From NCBI GenBank assembly GCA_963662175.1, contig OY759216.1:52965087-53029086 (forward strand): a stretch of 64,000 nt of DNA, written 5' to 3'. The position numbers and the translations under genes are program-made. Shown one piece after another: positions 1 through 15,100 of this stretch. The notes beneath the pieces are model-generated. The model was not told the DNA's origin and ran no database searches. It was given only the letters and a program-made list of their open reading frames with translations. The DNA comes from Aradus depressus (lineage: Eukaryota > Arthropoda > Insecta > Hemiptera > Aradidae). How positions within the stretch are numbered: the first letter of the stretch is position 1; the number at the start of each line of letters is the position of its first letter.

Positions 1-167
1 CTCCCTGAAGACCGGCGGAGGGTTGATGATCAGTTTGGCCATGGACTGTACCAGTTTCAGTACGACCATCTCGTTGTACATTCGAGAGTTCTCCTTTCCC
101 TGTTGGCTCCCCTTCTGTTTCTCATAGCCTGCTTCGTTGAAATAGGGCTCGTTCACGAGGATCAAAC
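1..167 (-). CDS. UBE2O: UBE2O exon 20 (continues beyond the window)
   Basis: Encodes residues 1045-1100: [20 protein letters not shown] and [16 protein letters not shown], the C-terminal helices of the UBC domain. The exon is still open at base 1, so the true end and stop codon lie to the left. Confidence 0.95.
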
Positions 168-3100
168 CTGCACCACAGATAAAACAATTAATTAAACCTA
201 ATAAAATGGTAAATAAATAAAAATAAATATATACACAAAATAGGTCCACTAATGAACAAAAAATAAATAAAATATTGCCAATTCCACAAAAAAAAATGTA
301 TACATAAACTACCAGTTTCTGCATTACACCATCGTCAGGTTTATTTATAAACTAAGACCAGTTTGCTGAGTGCGAACCGTTCTTATAGGTACATCAGGTA
401 GATAAGAAAGAGGCTGGAATTTCAACTAGGAGAGCCACGTGACTAACAGTTGGGAAATTGTTAGTTCTGAAATATTTTTTCCCTTTTTTTAAATAACAGT
501 GGTAAAACTGAAATTAAGGATACAATTATCAAATTATAACTAATTTATATGTGATATGTGTGAAATTATGTTTGTGTATTTAACAAAATGTTTACTGACA
601 TAAGAAAAATTAATAAAATTCAGAAGCTTTCCTATTTTTAAAATAACTAAATGAATAACAATGAACAGAAATTACAGTAGATTCCCGCTAATCCGGACTA
701 AATGGGACTTGATCCCGTCCGGATCACCGAAAGACCCCATTAAACGGAATTTGCTGTAAAATGCAGATGATAAATATTTTTTAAATATTAGCGTAAATAT
801 TTGTCTTCTTTGTCGGCACTTTGTCATCGTAGCCAACTAAGTAACTCAAGTCAAACCCTCCCTTTGAATCATTTTCGTACTTATCGCTCGCTAAATTAAA
901 TCTTTAGTTTACTAAATTATAATTAGTTTTTTTTAAATCCCGTCCGGATTAACCGGATGTCCGGATAATCGGTGCCCGGATTAGCGGGAGTCTACTGTAT
1001 AACTAATAGTGATAATAAATATTGAATAGAATAGATAATATGATTCAATTATATGAACACTGACGTACTTCGTAGTGCATTTGATCATAATCATAATATC
1101 CAATCATAATTATGTTGCTACTTTTATTTATAATTAGAATCTGTATTATTTTTGATCAACAGTTTAGGTTGTTTGGCTAATTTCCAAAGAATTCAGTTCT
1201 GGCGCAACTAAAATCTAACTTGTTTTGGTGTTCTGAAGGGCGACTGAATGACCTTTATATATCTATGTATAAGAACAAAATAAACAATTCAATTACGTGG
1301 GAGCCATGATGGCCGTGCGGGCTAGAGCGTAGGGCTTTGGTCGTATTATGGTCTCACTTTCGTTTGCGGGTTTGAATCCCGTCCGGGAGTGAGTTTTATT
1401 TCATAGATAGAACTCCCTTCCGGGGCCATGGATGTAAATAATTAGGTAACACGATTATAAGAGTCATGGCTAATATGCACCGTACATAAACCAAAGAAAA
1501 CAAAAAAAAAAAATCAATTACTTTTGAAGGATTAAATCATGTGTTTTTCTGATTTAAATCTTAACATTTGCCACAGCTGTAGGTTAGGGAAGGGTGGCAA
1601 AGTATATAATATATACTGATAGATAAGGCGATAATAATAATACGGGGTTGCGCCCCCTCCCCCTCTTTTATAAATCTTATATGAAAGATAAACATACATT
1701 AAAATTAATCAATATTGGTGGCCTACTGCATTTTTAATAAATAATTTTTCAATATAAATGCTCAGTTTCGCATAAAGGAAAATAGAAAACCGCATTTATT
1801 TAACATTGACACCATGGTCGGCCATATAAAACAATAACGGAAAGACCGTGTGCTAATGGAGACGAATGGAAGGCCAGTCCCACTTCAACAACCTCCTTTA
1901 AAAGTCTGTTTACAGTTTTTTTTCTAAAGAAAATGTGGTCCGTGAATCACCGGCAGTGTACTTCCCCAGAACGAATTAATTAACTTTTCGCTCCTCCTCC
2001 AAAACCAGTCGACCGCATGCGCTAATATTCAAGTTGACTTACATAGAAGCTCCTAAATCCTCACTGAATTTTGTGTCGATAAATTCATTACATATATAGT
2101 TATAAAAGTATTTTTGAATTGAGCTCCCTCCCCGGAACTCCCCCTTCCCTTCTGCCGATATTGCTGAAATTTGACAGGTTATGTCTTCATTGGGTTTTGA
2201 CTTTAAATATGAAATTAGTTTAGAGGCAGAGTGGACACAGAGTGTATAGTTTATAATAATTCGAGGTGGAGAAGTACATTGTCGGGAATTCACCCAAGAT
2301 GCTAACTTTACTCACCCTGAATGGATACGATTATCTGAAGTAAGTTGGAGGTTGAGGTCCACACCTCAGTCCCCTTGCCGGACCACGTCCCCAGCAGACT
2401 GACACAAACCTTCCCGTCCTCATAAAGGTTGGGGTTGAGACGGTCCGAACAGTAGGAGATATAGTGACAGTGCGGCGGAGCCTTGGGGTAGTCTGCCGAC
2501 AGCTGGAAGTCGAAGAAGAACAGACCGTCCTCATAGGGGGTCTTCTCCGGGCCTCGGATCATCACCGAGAACAGGTCCTATGCCCAAACAGCACACCATT
2601 AACAACAAGGAAAGACACATTAAAAGGTTCTGTAGGTGGGTCTCTCATTTCATTGTCTCTACAATCCTCACAGCCACACGGTATTACAACCAGAGAAACA
2701 AAGAATATGTTTCACATTATCTGCATCGAGTAACGGAGTTAATATTTTTTGAGATGTTGATAATAGTGAAAAGATATGAAGCTACTCAATACAGCCTCTG
2801 TTTAATTCGTCTCTTTTTGACACTGAGTTATCATCGAAAACCCTTGCGGGGAAGTTGAGGGCGGGGGTCTAGGGAGCAGCAGTCAATGGCAGCGGTTTTA
2901 TAGCGTGTGGCCCAACATCCATCTCAGGCTGGAGCCAACTACAGGGGCATCCATCACGGGGCTCTCTGTATATGTGCTTCCCAGTATGACTCTACTACGT
3001 CTGCCCGTTTTCCACTAATTCCGTATCTTCCTCAGCGTGTGCATTTCCAATTGTTTAACAGTCTGCTTTTGTGTTGTACAATGCCAATCTGTCGGAGCGT

Positions 3101-6100
3101 TTGAGGGCGAAAAAGCCGAAGAAATGTAAGCCAGCCGTTTCCCGAATTTGTATCCAATCAATGTAATATGGAAGTATCTACTTTTATATTCATTTCATTA
3201 GATAATAAAGGAGTGAGCGGAGTTAGAAGGAACAAAGCAGCTAGTGTTATATTTTGTGGATGTTGAACTAAACTGTCTTCTGATTGGAAATATATAAGCA
3301 GGATCGGATAATGAAGGGGCGACAGGACCTGAGGCTCCCCAATAAGATATATTATACAATTACTGCAATAATTAATTTACTAAGTAATATATTACTTATA
3401 TATTATTTTAAATTACTTATATCAATAAGAAAAAGAGGCAGCCGGTAGCTCAGTGGTATGCCTTCTGAGCTCAAGATCGTGGGTTCGATATCCGGCCGGG
3501 GCAGTTAGTTTATTTTATCTGAGAGGTAAAATAAACTTTTTCAGTACGCCATTCTTCGGTTGGGACGTTAAGCGATGGTCCCGAGCCTGTACAATTTCAG
3601 GTACTCGTTAAAGACCCCTGCCCTAGGTGAATAAAAATTTAGGGTAGGCAAAATTTAGAACTCCCACAGTAGAGTCGGGCTCATGTCTACCAGAGAAAAA
3701 AGAGCGCTCTGGTAGTAGGCGATATGACCTCGTAGTTAAAAACCTGGGCATGAGTCATAATAACTAACTACTTCAATAAGAAAAATAACAGTATTGTTGG
3801 TATCACTCAATGTTTGTTGGCTCGGGGCCCACATTAATGATACCTGCTCTGTATGTAAGCACACACACCTCTTCATATAAGTTATCAATTTTTTAATGAT
3901 TGCAATCTTTAGATATAAGTTTCCACTTAACGTAACCAAGAACATACCAATCAATGATGTGTGTCTGTATGTACACAACTGGTGTGTTCACGTATATTCA
4001 CAGGCCGTGTGCGGTTTGGCGTTTGTAAATATTAGGTAGTACTTGTCTTTCAGACCATCTAATTTTAGAATGTAAACCAAATAATAAGATTTGGAACCGC
4101 CGATTTAAGAGTTATAATCGGAAGGTCAAAACTTTTCAAGAATTGCGTTACGTAATTCATGGACGACCACTAACAACTATTTATAGAGAGTTTTAAAAAT
4201 GTTACGTTTATAAATACTGACTAATAAATGACTTAGTTTATTTATATTTATTTCTAATTGTCTGATTTAAATTAACTAAAGATAAGTAAAATGTGTACAG
4301 GAACTTGTAAGTAGTTTAAGAAGATGACGTATTTTATTCAAATTTACAGAAAACTAAAGAAAAAAGTAGTAAAACAAAACAATACCCACAAAAAAAAACG
4401 ACATACATGAATCTATAAACGATTCTAAATATCTGATCTGGCCATAACAGGACTTACTTATAGCATCTATTTTTTTACATATCATTTTCTCCCTTCCTGA
4501 GAGTGACCTCTTTATACCCAATAACGCCAGATTGAAATGACATTGAGAGAGGGGAGAGTGATCTGTAAAAACGTGGATGGTGTAAAGAAGTCCTGTTATG
4601 ACGGCTTTCTTTATTTATAATAAATTTTGATAAAAAACCACCATTAATAAAAACATATTCTAAAATTCACTGCCATGCGTTACGATTTAAACATTAGTTA
4701 GAACTATTTCTACAAGCTTTGGAGTGCTGTAACTTTGTTCGTATTGGTTCTATACCAAATCTAAAGGCATCTTCACTGTTGGCCACCCACCAATAAGAAC
4801 ATTTTTTTGTAAGGACCAATTTTTCGATACCATCTTCTTCGTACACTTGTGAGGTGTGTTCAAAAAATAACGGGAATTTTCGGTTTTTGAAAAGAATTGT
4901 ATTTATCCTACATGTACATCAATGTTATCCCCTTCAAAGTAGATATTATACACTTATGCCAACGCAAAAGCAATATTTAACATGTCTAAAACTTTGTTAC
5001 ACTTTATTCCATTCTTATAGCAAAATTTAATGCAAATTCTGATTCATTTTTTTTTTTTTTTTTTTGCTTCATGTACGGTGCATATTAGCCATGTCACTGT
5101 GTTATCAAATTATTTACGACATCCATGGCCCCGGGAGGATGTTCTATCTACGAAATAAAACTCACTCCAGGACGGGGTTCCAACCCGCAAACCAAGATGA
5201 AACCATGTGACTAAAGCCCAACGCTCTAGCCCGCATGGCCACCATGGCCCTCTGTGATTTATTTCGTAAACAAATAAATAATCGCCGACCGTACCAAAAC
5301 ACATGTAGCCTCTTTGACAGCTGACTAAACATCCGGTTTGGCTAACAATGTACAGATACTTTTAAGACATGTTTACCAACACAAAAACGAAAACCTCGTG
5401 CGAATTGGACTAATACAACCCGCGAAATAACAAAATTCCTATTACTTTTTGAACACACCTCGTATATTCAGCAAACCTCTAAAAAATAGGTTTCATAGCG
5501 TCCTTCTAAGATGATCTGGGACATGAATTTCGCAAACCCAAGAGAAATCCGAGAAATATAAATTTCATATAAAATATGCCAATTTTTAATTGTCATATCA
5601 GATCTAAGTTAGCACATGTGGCATCTTCATGTTACATTCCAAGTTCATTGCTACAATCTTACAAAATTCCAATCACATACACACAGAATCATCGCAAAAA
5701 TATTCAAAATGTGTTTAGGGGACTTAGTAACGTAAAATTTCATTGAAAACTGGATCTCGAGTTTTTTCACTATTACAATATTTCCTTACACTAAAGGTGT
5801 AAGAAAGTAATAAAACCTAAATAATAAAATATTTAAAACTTTTAATTACCATCCTATCTTCAAAGGCAGCCACCCAGATGCCAGGGGGAAGTGACGTTCT
5901 CAGGAGTTTGATTTCCTCCCGGACTCGTTTGAAGAATATCTTGGTATCTGTTGGCTGGAACATGGTCAGCTTGAACTTATGTGAGTTGGGCGCCGTATCC
6001 AGGATGGTAAAAACTGCGAAAAGTACATATGTACAAATGTTTAGAAGAAATAATGTGACTGGTATTCTTAATTTAAAGTTTTGTTGTTTGGGCTGACGAT

Positions 6101-9100
6101 ATTCAAAAGGGTTTACAATTCAAACAATGTTTACTCTCGTCATGCAAAGAGTTATATAAGTTAAAGCCTTATCACTCTTCGGTAGGGTGATAGATATACC
6201 TTTCTGTAATCTATTTACTTCAGACTGTTGCTTACACATTAACAATAATGACATAATTCTCAAAATAAATATTCCCCACTTTAAATATGCTTAATACTTT
6301 ACCACTAAAAACTATTTCATGCAAACAGTATTTTTTGGTTGTTATAAAGATCTCTTTGACTTTCAACTCTTCAATAAGTTAGTTATTGCGACTCGTGGCC
6401 GAGCTTCAACTACGAGGTCATATCAGAGCGTACTTTCGTCTCTCTGATCTATTTGAGCTCGTCTCTACTGTGGAAGTCCTAAATTTTGCTAAAAAATTTA
6501 TTTACCTAGGATAGGGGGGTCTTTAACGAGTACCTGACATCGTACAGGCTCGGGGCCATTGATTAACGTCTCAATAAAAAAAAAAACATAAAAGCCTCAG
6601 CCGGGTTTCGACCCACGATCTCTGGCTCAGTAGTAGACTGAGTACACCAGCTACCGGCATACTCACTCTTCAATTAGGCTTCATCATATGAGAAAAATAT
6701 AATATATATATATATGTATAAAGTAATTAAAGTAGTTTACTTCCTCCTTCGGCAGGTTTGGCAGGAACCTCTTCAATGATGCCATTCAGTTCCGTGCTGT
6801 TGTTGGTCGGAATACAGTCCGTGGAGTTGTTTGAAACCTCCGTTACACCTAACAGAAGAAAACACATTAATAGTTTCAGTCCGTCAAAATTCAAACTCAA
6901 TAAGATAAATATATAAATTTAAAAGGTGATACCGGATTTGTACTTCCTCATCATGAATTTGGACTAAAATTCAATATTAGACTTACATAGTGGCTTCTGA
7001 AGCCTCATTTTGTATCGATATAATCATTACATCGGCAGTTATTAGGGTATTTGGAGTCGAGTATCCTTCTCTAGTCCCCCCTTCCCTTCGAGTGATTCCG
7101 CAGAACATTAATTGGTGATACCCTTATGGGATTTTTTTTTTTTTATGTTCATTCATTACAAGGAGAGTTATTAAAGTTTTTGGGATAAATCCCTCTCTTA
7201 TCTCACTTATCCTTCGGCTGATCCCACTAAAACTTTATAGGTGTCGTCCTTAGAGGGCTTTGAATTTACATATGAAATTTCTTGTCAATACAATCAATAC
7301 AACCGCAGTTACTAGAGATTTTGTGTTAAGCCTCCCCCTATCCCCCCTTCCACTTGGCCGATTTGGCTGAAAATCAATAGGTGCCGTGCTTAGAGGGTTC
7401 ACATATACAATTTCGTGTCGATAAATTCGTTCTATCAAGAGTTATCACAGACATTTTTTTTTTTTCGTTTTTGGAATGAGGTGGTTAACATAAAATTCCA
7501 TTGAATACTCCGCTTCGAATTTCTGACCGATTACATAACTTTCCCTATACTTTGTATAGCTGGGGAAGTAAAAATATTTTTGAAAGGAATATTGAATATA
7601 AATATCAATGAAAATGAATATAAATGTGTCATTATTTGTCTTTAAAAAAAAATGGCCTCATACTTATATCATTGGCTTGATTCTTATCCTGGGCAGTATT
7701 ACTGGGTGAAACATTGTTTGCTTCACTCATAGCTCCAGAGTTTCCACCAAATCTAAAACAGCCAAAAAAAGTAAATATTATATTAAGAAATTGTTCAATA
7801 ATTGTTACAGTTAGAAACTAATTTAGAAAATCCATTCCAAAATCATGTGCAGTTCAACTAAAGATTTTAAGAAATTAGAACATAATCAAGAAAACTAAAA
7901 ATGCAATAATGTGAAACCAATACTAGACATTAATTGCTGAAAGAATTCCACAGCAAGCGCAGAAAAAATGCGTCTAACGTCCATCAATTCCGTACCTAAT
8001 TCGACCCTTTCGTCAAGCTGTCTTCAACTGAAGGAAGTCGAGCCATATCCAGTCTCAAAACGCGCAATTTATGAGACAAATGTGTATTTAGTTATATCAG
8101 AACATATATCTCCATCTATCGGCTGTCCAAGAACCTGATATATCTCTTTATCGGAAAAAAACAGTAACTCAGTAAAAAAGCGCAGTTATTTTCCCAGTGA
8201 CATTAAATCAAGAATGGGTGTACTTTTCAGAACGAATTAATCAATCAACTTTTCGCTCCTCCTTCAAAACCAGTCGAGGGTTTAGGTTAAAAATCTAGTT
8301 CGACATAGGTAGGGGCTTCTCAATCCTCAATTTTGTCAATAGTCAATTTTGTATCGATACATTCATTACATCGGCGGTTGTTAGGGTCTTTGACTCGAAC
8401 ACTTCTCTGGAAATCAATAGATGTCGTCTTTATGGAGTTCTGTATACACATATGAAATTTCATCTGTATACATTCATTCTATCGGGAGTTATGGTGTTCA
8501 CAGACACACGACATTTTTAGTGACGGAAAACGTGAAATTTTGGTCAAAACTCAACTACGAATTTCTGAGCAATAAAACATAACTTCCCTTATACTTCGCA
8601 TAGTTGTGGAAGTAATAAAAAATACAATTTACTACACCTTCGTTACTTAGAAAATAAACGAAGTATTTCGTACAGCTTGCGAGCTAGTGTACAATTTTTT
8701 TAAATATTATTCATGAGATCCTGCATTTTGACCCAGATATATGGAATCCTCCCCACTTGGGTTGTTCTTTCTATTACTAAAAATAAAACTCACAAATTAC
8801 CTGCGAATAACCTCAGCATGTGCCTTGACCAATTGAGCTAGGAGGAGGGAGCAGAGTTTGACACAGACATGACCGGAGGGAGACATGGAGCCCTCCACAG
8901 AGCCACTAGTCGCCTTGCTGCTCACACGAGCCTCCAGCGATGCCAAGGTACCCGACAGAAACTCTCCGGAAGAATCACGTTTACACTTCTCTTCCCCGAT
9001 GTCCGTAGAGACGGTGTTGTTCGAAGGAACTGGGGTAATGATGTTCTTCTCTTCTGTCACTAAATAAAGAAATACTTTCAAGTATCCATGTATAGAAGAA

Positions 9101-12100
9101 AGTGAGAAGTGTATAAATGGAAGCACACCCGGGGGCTTGGGGTGAAAACAGAAAAATAACTCTCAAAAATTAAAGTGGCATTGAATATTTTGACGCAAAA
9201 TAAAGAAACTTAACATTTTTCGCAGAGATATTGTGAATCACAATAAAAAATATAAAGAAAAACTAATGTTATTTTAAAATATTGTCTATTTCACAAGTTA
9301 TATAATAAGTATTTGTTAAATCGTGGCTGAAGATGGTAGCAATACCGAAAGTACTCCCACATAATTTATATAACTATGGACAATACTTTTAAAAAATATT
9401 TGTTTTTCTTTAATAAAGAAGTCAAATAAATTCCTGCTAGAAATACATATGTGATACCAAATTATAAAGAAATTGAAGTCTTTAACATGAATGAAATTTT
9501 GTGAAGAAGGAAGTATACTGGATAATGAAGTTTCAGAGGTTTGGTAGTTCCCATGGCGCTCTAGATGTGGTTTAGCTACACTTTGTGGTTTTGTCCGAAA
9601 AATAATTGTCACGCTTACAATTATTTCATCAATATAAAAAAAACTATAATGGAGCTGTCTTTGCATTGAGTGTTTTTGTAAAATAATTGGGTTTTTTTCC
9701 GTATAAGGTTAATCAAACACTCTACAAGTGATTTTTAGCTTTTCGATACTGGACTTGAAAAATGAAATAAAACTGGTTTATTTAATATATTGTCTAATTT
9801 CACTAACTATATATACATGGGAGTTCTTTCGGTATTTCTACCATCCTCAGCCAAAAGCATAAGAGATAAGACTAAGTTAATTTTCAGAATGTCAGCCTCT
9901 CGAGGAACCCATTACCCTCCCTACTGGTGTTCCCCATGACGTCAGACATTCCTAACTAAGCTAAATTGTCAAGCTGTGAGATATTTTATGACAAGGCGGT
10001 CCCCATATTTCAAATGTGTGACCCCTTCTAAGATCTAGGTATAAAGCATTAACAATGAACAGGCGAATAATATAACATTAACAAATCAAAAATAATTGGT
10101 TCCAGTTACAACTTAATTAAAATTATTATACTGTAAATTATATAAATATATCTATTGGCAAGATTCAGATAAATCATATATCTATATACATATATTGGTA
10201 AATTCTATGTATATTTAAACGTACCTGTGCACATCGACTGGAGGGTCATATTATTGGTGACAGTAAAGGGGAATATTTTAGATTGGTTTGGTCGTTCATA
10301 CAATTTCCATTTTTTAAAGTTCTGTTTATTTCTAATATTTCTAATGAGTTGAGCAATGTGCTTTTTTCGCAGAAATGAAGGTATTTTATGCCTGTGTCTT
10401 TATCAAACGTATGTTTGTGTTGGTTGATGTGTTGTGCAAATGTTGATTTTGTTATGTTGTGTGTTGTGTCCATGTTAGTATCTATTTCTGATATATGTTC
10501 TTTGAGTCTTTGTTTGAATTGTCTCCCAGTTTGTCCAGTATAGACTAGGTTGCAAGAGTTGCAATTTAATTGATAAACCCCACTCTTTTCTTCTGTTTTT
10601 ATTCGGTCTTTCGTATTGTTAAGGTGTTTGTAAAGTGTCCTATTTGTTCTGAAACTAACTTTGAAGTTTTCTTTTTTAAGAATATTGCCTATTTGTTCAG
10701 AAATTTTCCCGTAATAGGGTAAGCTTACCCATTTCTTTGTTTCTGTTGTGTTTATTATGTCTAGTTTGGAGATATCTTTTAAATTGATTTTGTTGGTTAC
10801 TTTTTTTCTAATTTTTTCTATTGTATGTTGTTTGTATCAGTTTTTTATGGCTATGTTGTTGATTATATCTATTTCTTTGTTTCTGTCTGTCACGTTTAGT
10901 GGTATTGTGTAAGCTCTATGGAAGAATGAGTAAAATGTCGCATGTTTATGTGATATAGGAGCGTTCGATGTATTGTGTATAATTGAATCTGTGGTTGTCG
11001 GTTTTCTGTAGATGTTGTATTCAAGTTTATTATTATTTATTTTTAAATTTAAGTCTAGAAAATTTAATTTGTCACCCCCTAATTCTATGGTGAATTTTAT
11101 TTTATCATGAATATTATTTACAAAGTCAAAGAGTTGCTTAATTTGTCTATTAGAACCATTAAATAAGATACATATGTCATCAACATAACGGTACCAGAAA
11201 TTAATTTTATCATTGTGTATTGTTTCCCGTAAGATGAGTTTCTCTAAGTGGTCCATGAAAATGTCAGCTAATAGGGGGGACAAGCAGGAACCCATGGCTA
11301 GTCCGTCTTTTTGTTCATATATTTGTTCAATTTAGCTTGACAATTTAGCTTAGTTAGGAATGTCTGACGTCATGGGGAACACCAGTAGGGAGGGTAATGG
11401 GTTCCTCGAGAGGCTGACATTCTGAAAATTAACTTAGTCTTATCTCTTATGCTTTTGGCTGAGGATGGTAGAAATACCGAAAGTACTCCCATGTATATAT
11501 AGTTAGTGAAATTAGACAATATATTAAATAAACCAGTTTTATTTCATTTTTCAAGTCCATTTGAATTATTTCACAATATCTCTGCAATAATGTCAGTTTT
11601 CATTTTCGATACTGTTTGTTTGTTTCATCACCATGAGAAAACGTCTGAACATTTTTCAATTAAACATCATATTTTGAATCTGTCTAATTTAGCATACTTA
11701 TGATTTCAAAATTATTGAATAGAGAGGGAGGGAGGGGAATTACTTAAAGAATTATTTCAAGATTCTCAAATACTATTGATCCTAAATGAAAAAGTTAATG
11801 AATCACTGAATCAATATCAAAGATATTTTCGTTTTCAACATTTAGAAATAAAGGAGATAAAATACGGTTTTAGCGTAGTGAAGGGCACGCTCGCTTCTTC
11901 CTCTTCATAAGGACTGACAAGAATTTAGAATTGTCTGCAGATATTCCCTGATTTGGGCATGAATTTGAACTGAGTTTCTTCAATTCAGATAAGATAAGCA
12001 TATAAATAAGATAATATTGAACATTTACCAGTGTTTTGGTTGAAGAGTCGCTGAACTTGATCGGCAACCCTCTGAGCTACATTGGTTCTTCCTCTCTCTC

Positions 12101-15100
12101 GAACCCTCTCTATGAGGCCCATGAAGTGGCTTTCATGAAAGAACATAGTACCCATCAACTTGTCCAGATACCTAATCAAAGGAACATAAAGTTATTTAGA
12201 GACGGTTCAAGGAGATCAGCAGATTTCCCAGAGGTGTCACGCTTTTTGACCATATTTTAGAACGATCCCATGCGCTTTGTTCAGGGCTGGAGGAATCTTC
12301 TGTGAGCACTGTACATGGAATAGCTAGGAAATATTGTCAAGAAAGAGGGGAAAACTGTCCGAACGATAAACCAGATAAGTATTTAATAAGTAGAGAGAGA
12401 AAGGTTAGATTACCTGCAGTCCTTGTAAACCTCCAACAGCTTCCTCATGACGTCAGTAGTTTGAAGAGAGGGATTCTGGGTGAATATTTCCTCAAGTCGA
12501 GACATGGCAATCCGGGCTTTTTCAATGTTAGCTGCCAACTTTGGTTTGAGACTCTCATCATGGCTATCGTCAAGACTACGAAAATACATTATTAAAACAT
12601 ACATGAAATGATCAATACAATGGAATAAAGGGTTAATTAGCTGAAATGCAAAGAGGCACTTAGTTAAATGCGTGAACATAAAGACAAAGAACTTGAACGT
12701 TTTGTGGTACATGCACCGATATATGACAAACATTCTGTCAGATGTGTCGCAAAATTTAGAGAAACAGTGAGAAAAGAGTTAGTTATTGTGACTATGCCCG
12801 GGCTTTAACTACGAGATCATATCGCGCTTACAACCAGAGCGCTTTTCATCGCTCTGGTGGACATGAGCCTAACTCTATTGTAAGTCCTAAATTTTGCCTT
12901 CCTAGGTTTATTCACGTAGGGTAGGGGCCTTTAACAGGCACCTGACATCGTACAGGCTCGGGAGCATCACTTCAAATCAATACAAATCTGATAAAAAAGT
13001 AAAACAATTTAGATAAATGTTGTATTTTTAAACTGGTAGACCAAATGGTGTGCAGCGGAATGTTATTTCTCTTAAAAGTGTGCCGCAATGCGTCAAAATC
13101 CATCATTATACACCAGAAGCACAAACGAGGCCTTAAATTTCACGTATCGCCCTACTCGTTATCAATGTTTCTGATATAGGCGTCTATACTTCTAGCGAAG
13201 ACCGTGAGCAGCATGGATGCTCTGCCCCGCTAAACCGGTCCAGCGAGTTGAGGGTATTCGCTGCGCCACCTACACTGGCGCATGCACAATACTGCAACGC
13301 CAATCGACATCATTTTGGTTTTTTCCTTGGCAAACTTTTATATAACCAAATGTCTCTACCGAAATTCCGGCTACCAAACAACTTTCTGGACAATCCACAA
13401 AGGGAAGTCTTTTTCATTCTTCTTGTTTTCCATAAATATCTGAAAGTTGTGGTGATGCACTGTCAACGAATATCGACACTGCCTGCCGCCTCGACAAAGC
13501 TATCTTTACACCTTAAATACAACACAGAAAGTAATCAGTGACTAGGGAGTGTCCCCCACTGGGTGATTTCTCCCCTCTTGACATTTTGACAATGCCATTA
13601 TCTCTGTATTAGCATATTTGCTTGTTGTAAATATTTTTATACAGTTGTAAATATCTCTTTGTAAATAGAAAAAAAAAAAAAAAAGTAATCAAGTTCACTT
13701 TCTATCAGTATAAGGACAGCGACACCATGACATTCACTAGAAAGCGTAATTGGTTGATCATATTTTGTTATTACAAAAAAAGTTGCAGAGGGAGGTAAGT
13801 GCATTTTTATTCCCTAGATGTTGAACTCTTCACCTGAACATGAAGTAGAGAGACACAAATGCTGTCTTCCTTTTGCCACAGACAGCGAAATAGTCACCTA
13901 CCTCAACTTTCTGAATGATTTCCTCAAATTATAAACTTAATAAACCCTTTTATTAACCTTAATAAACAACATATCGGCATTTGATTAAAAAAAAAAATAA
14001 TAATAACTGTGATGCTGAGATCCAGAAAAAGGTGCCACAAAACGGAAAAACCAATATTTTTTTTTTAGTGCTCTTCATTCTGCACATTGTTAGAAAATAT
14101 ATATAAAAAACAAATATGATTTTTTCAGAGCGGAGTTAATAAAACCAATGTTTTAGGAAAAACGACCTCAACTTTTTTTTTTTTCAATCTTGAAGGTAAA
14201 CTAACTTGTTTTAATACGTTCAAAATACAGGTACTTTATTCGTACTAAATAGAAAGCATTACATATAAAAATCACGTTGTGAGAGTTCATAGCTCAAAAA
14301 ATAAAAATAAAGAAAAAAATGATTGTAATTCATTAAACAATTTAATGATTATTCTTTTTTTTTGTGTCGACCTCTCTTTTTTGTGGTGGTTGTCTGGAAG
14401 AATATGCTTGAGGTTTATCTGCACTTAAAAATCGATGTAAAACGTTTTCACCAATAAATCAGCTCACAGCGATGAACAGATATTGGCACTATTGTAAAAA
14501 ATTGATTTTTCCCACTTAAGGTACTTTTTTTTGGATAGCATTACGTAGGTAAATAAATAGGTACTTGTCTTCAGGACAGGTGCAGCAGTCCTCACTCTCG
14601 GTCTGCCAGGAGCCGTCGTCAGAGGTACCGTCATCCCAGAGCTCTCCCTCGTCAGAGTCGTACTCTCCCACCTTGTACAAGTCCTGAGGCCAGCACATCG
14701 ACACATGACCCTCCACCCACCATACACGTACCTGCAACAGACCATTTTCAATGTTAAGCAGTCTACACATGGCAGACGAATACGTACCTCACAACCAGAC
14801 TATCATGTTATTTTAAGGAAATAATGACACATAATTGAGGGGATTAGAAGCAAAGGGATGTAAGTGACAATTCGGCTGAAATTGAGATATGTGTGTTAAC
14901 ATCTTCCTTGACACCTACCCTGACTACTGGCTAAAGATCAGAACCATTGTTAGTACCAGTAATGCTGTTACTAGTGGAAAATACCTGGGTAATACCTGAA
15001 TTTACGATGTTACTATAACTTTGAAGGTAATTATCTCGAAATTACATTTTTGTCACTTACATTCCTTTGCTTCTAACCCCCTCAATTAACAAAAACTGTC

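Larger units (their letters stand above)
9751..11559 (-). mobile_element. Penelope-like retroelement, 5'-truncated
   Basis: A 1.8-kb unit bounded by 225-bp inverted repeats encloses an RT plus GIY-YIG frame on the minus strand. The right repeat cuts the RT at 11335, so the N-terminal half of RT is missing. The element sits in the UBE2O intron between exons 14 and 15, sense to the gene. Confidence 0.85.

Noticed and set aside
1300..1392. tRNA gene
   Set aside because: It is the tRNA-like head of SINE B, repeated at two other places with the same body and A tail.
9316..9666. 116-codon frame
   Set aside because: Lies over a PLE-derived non-coding repeat, with no domain.
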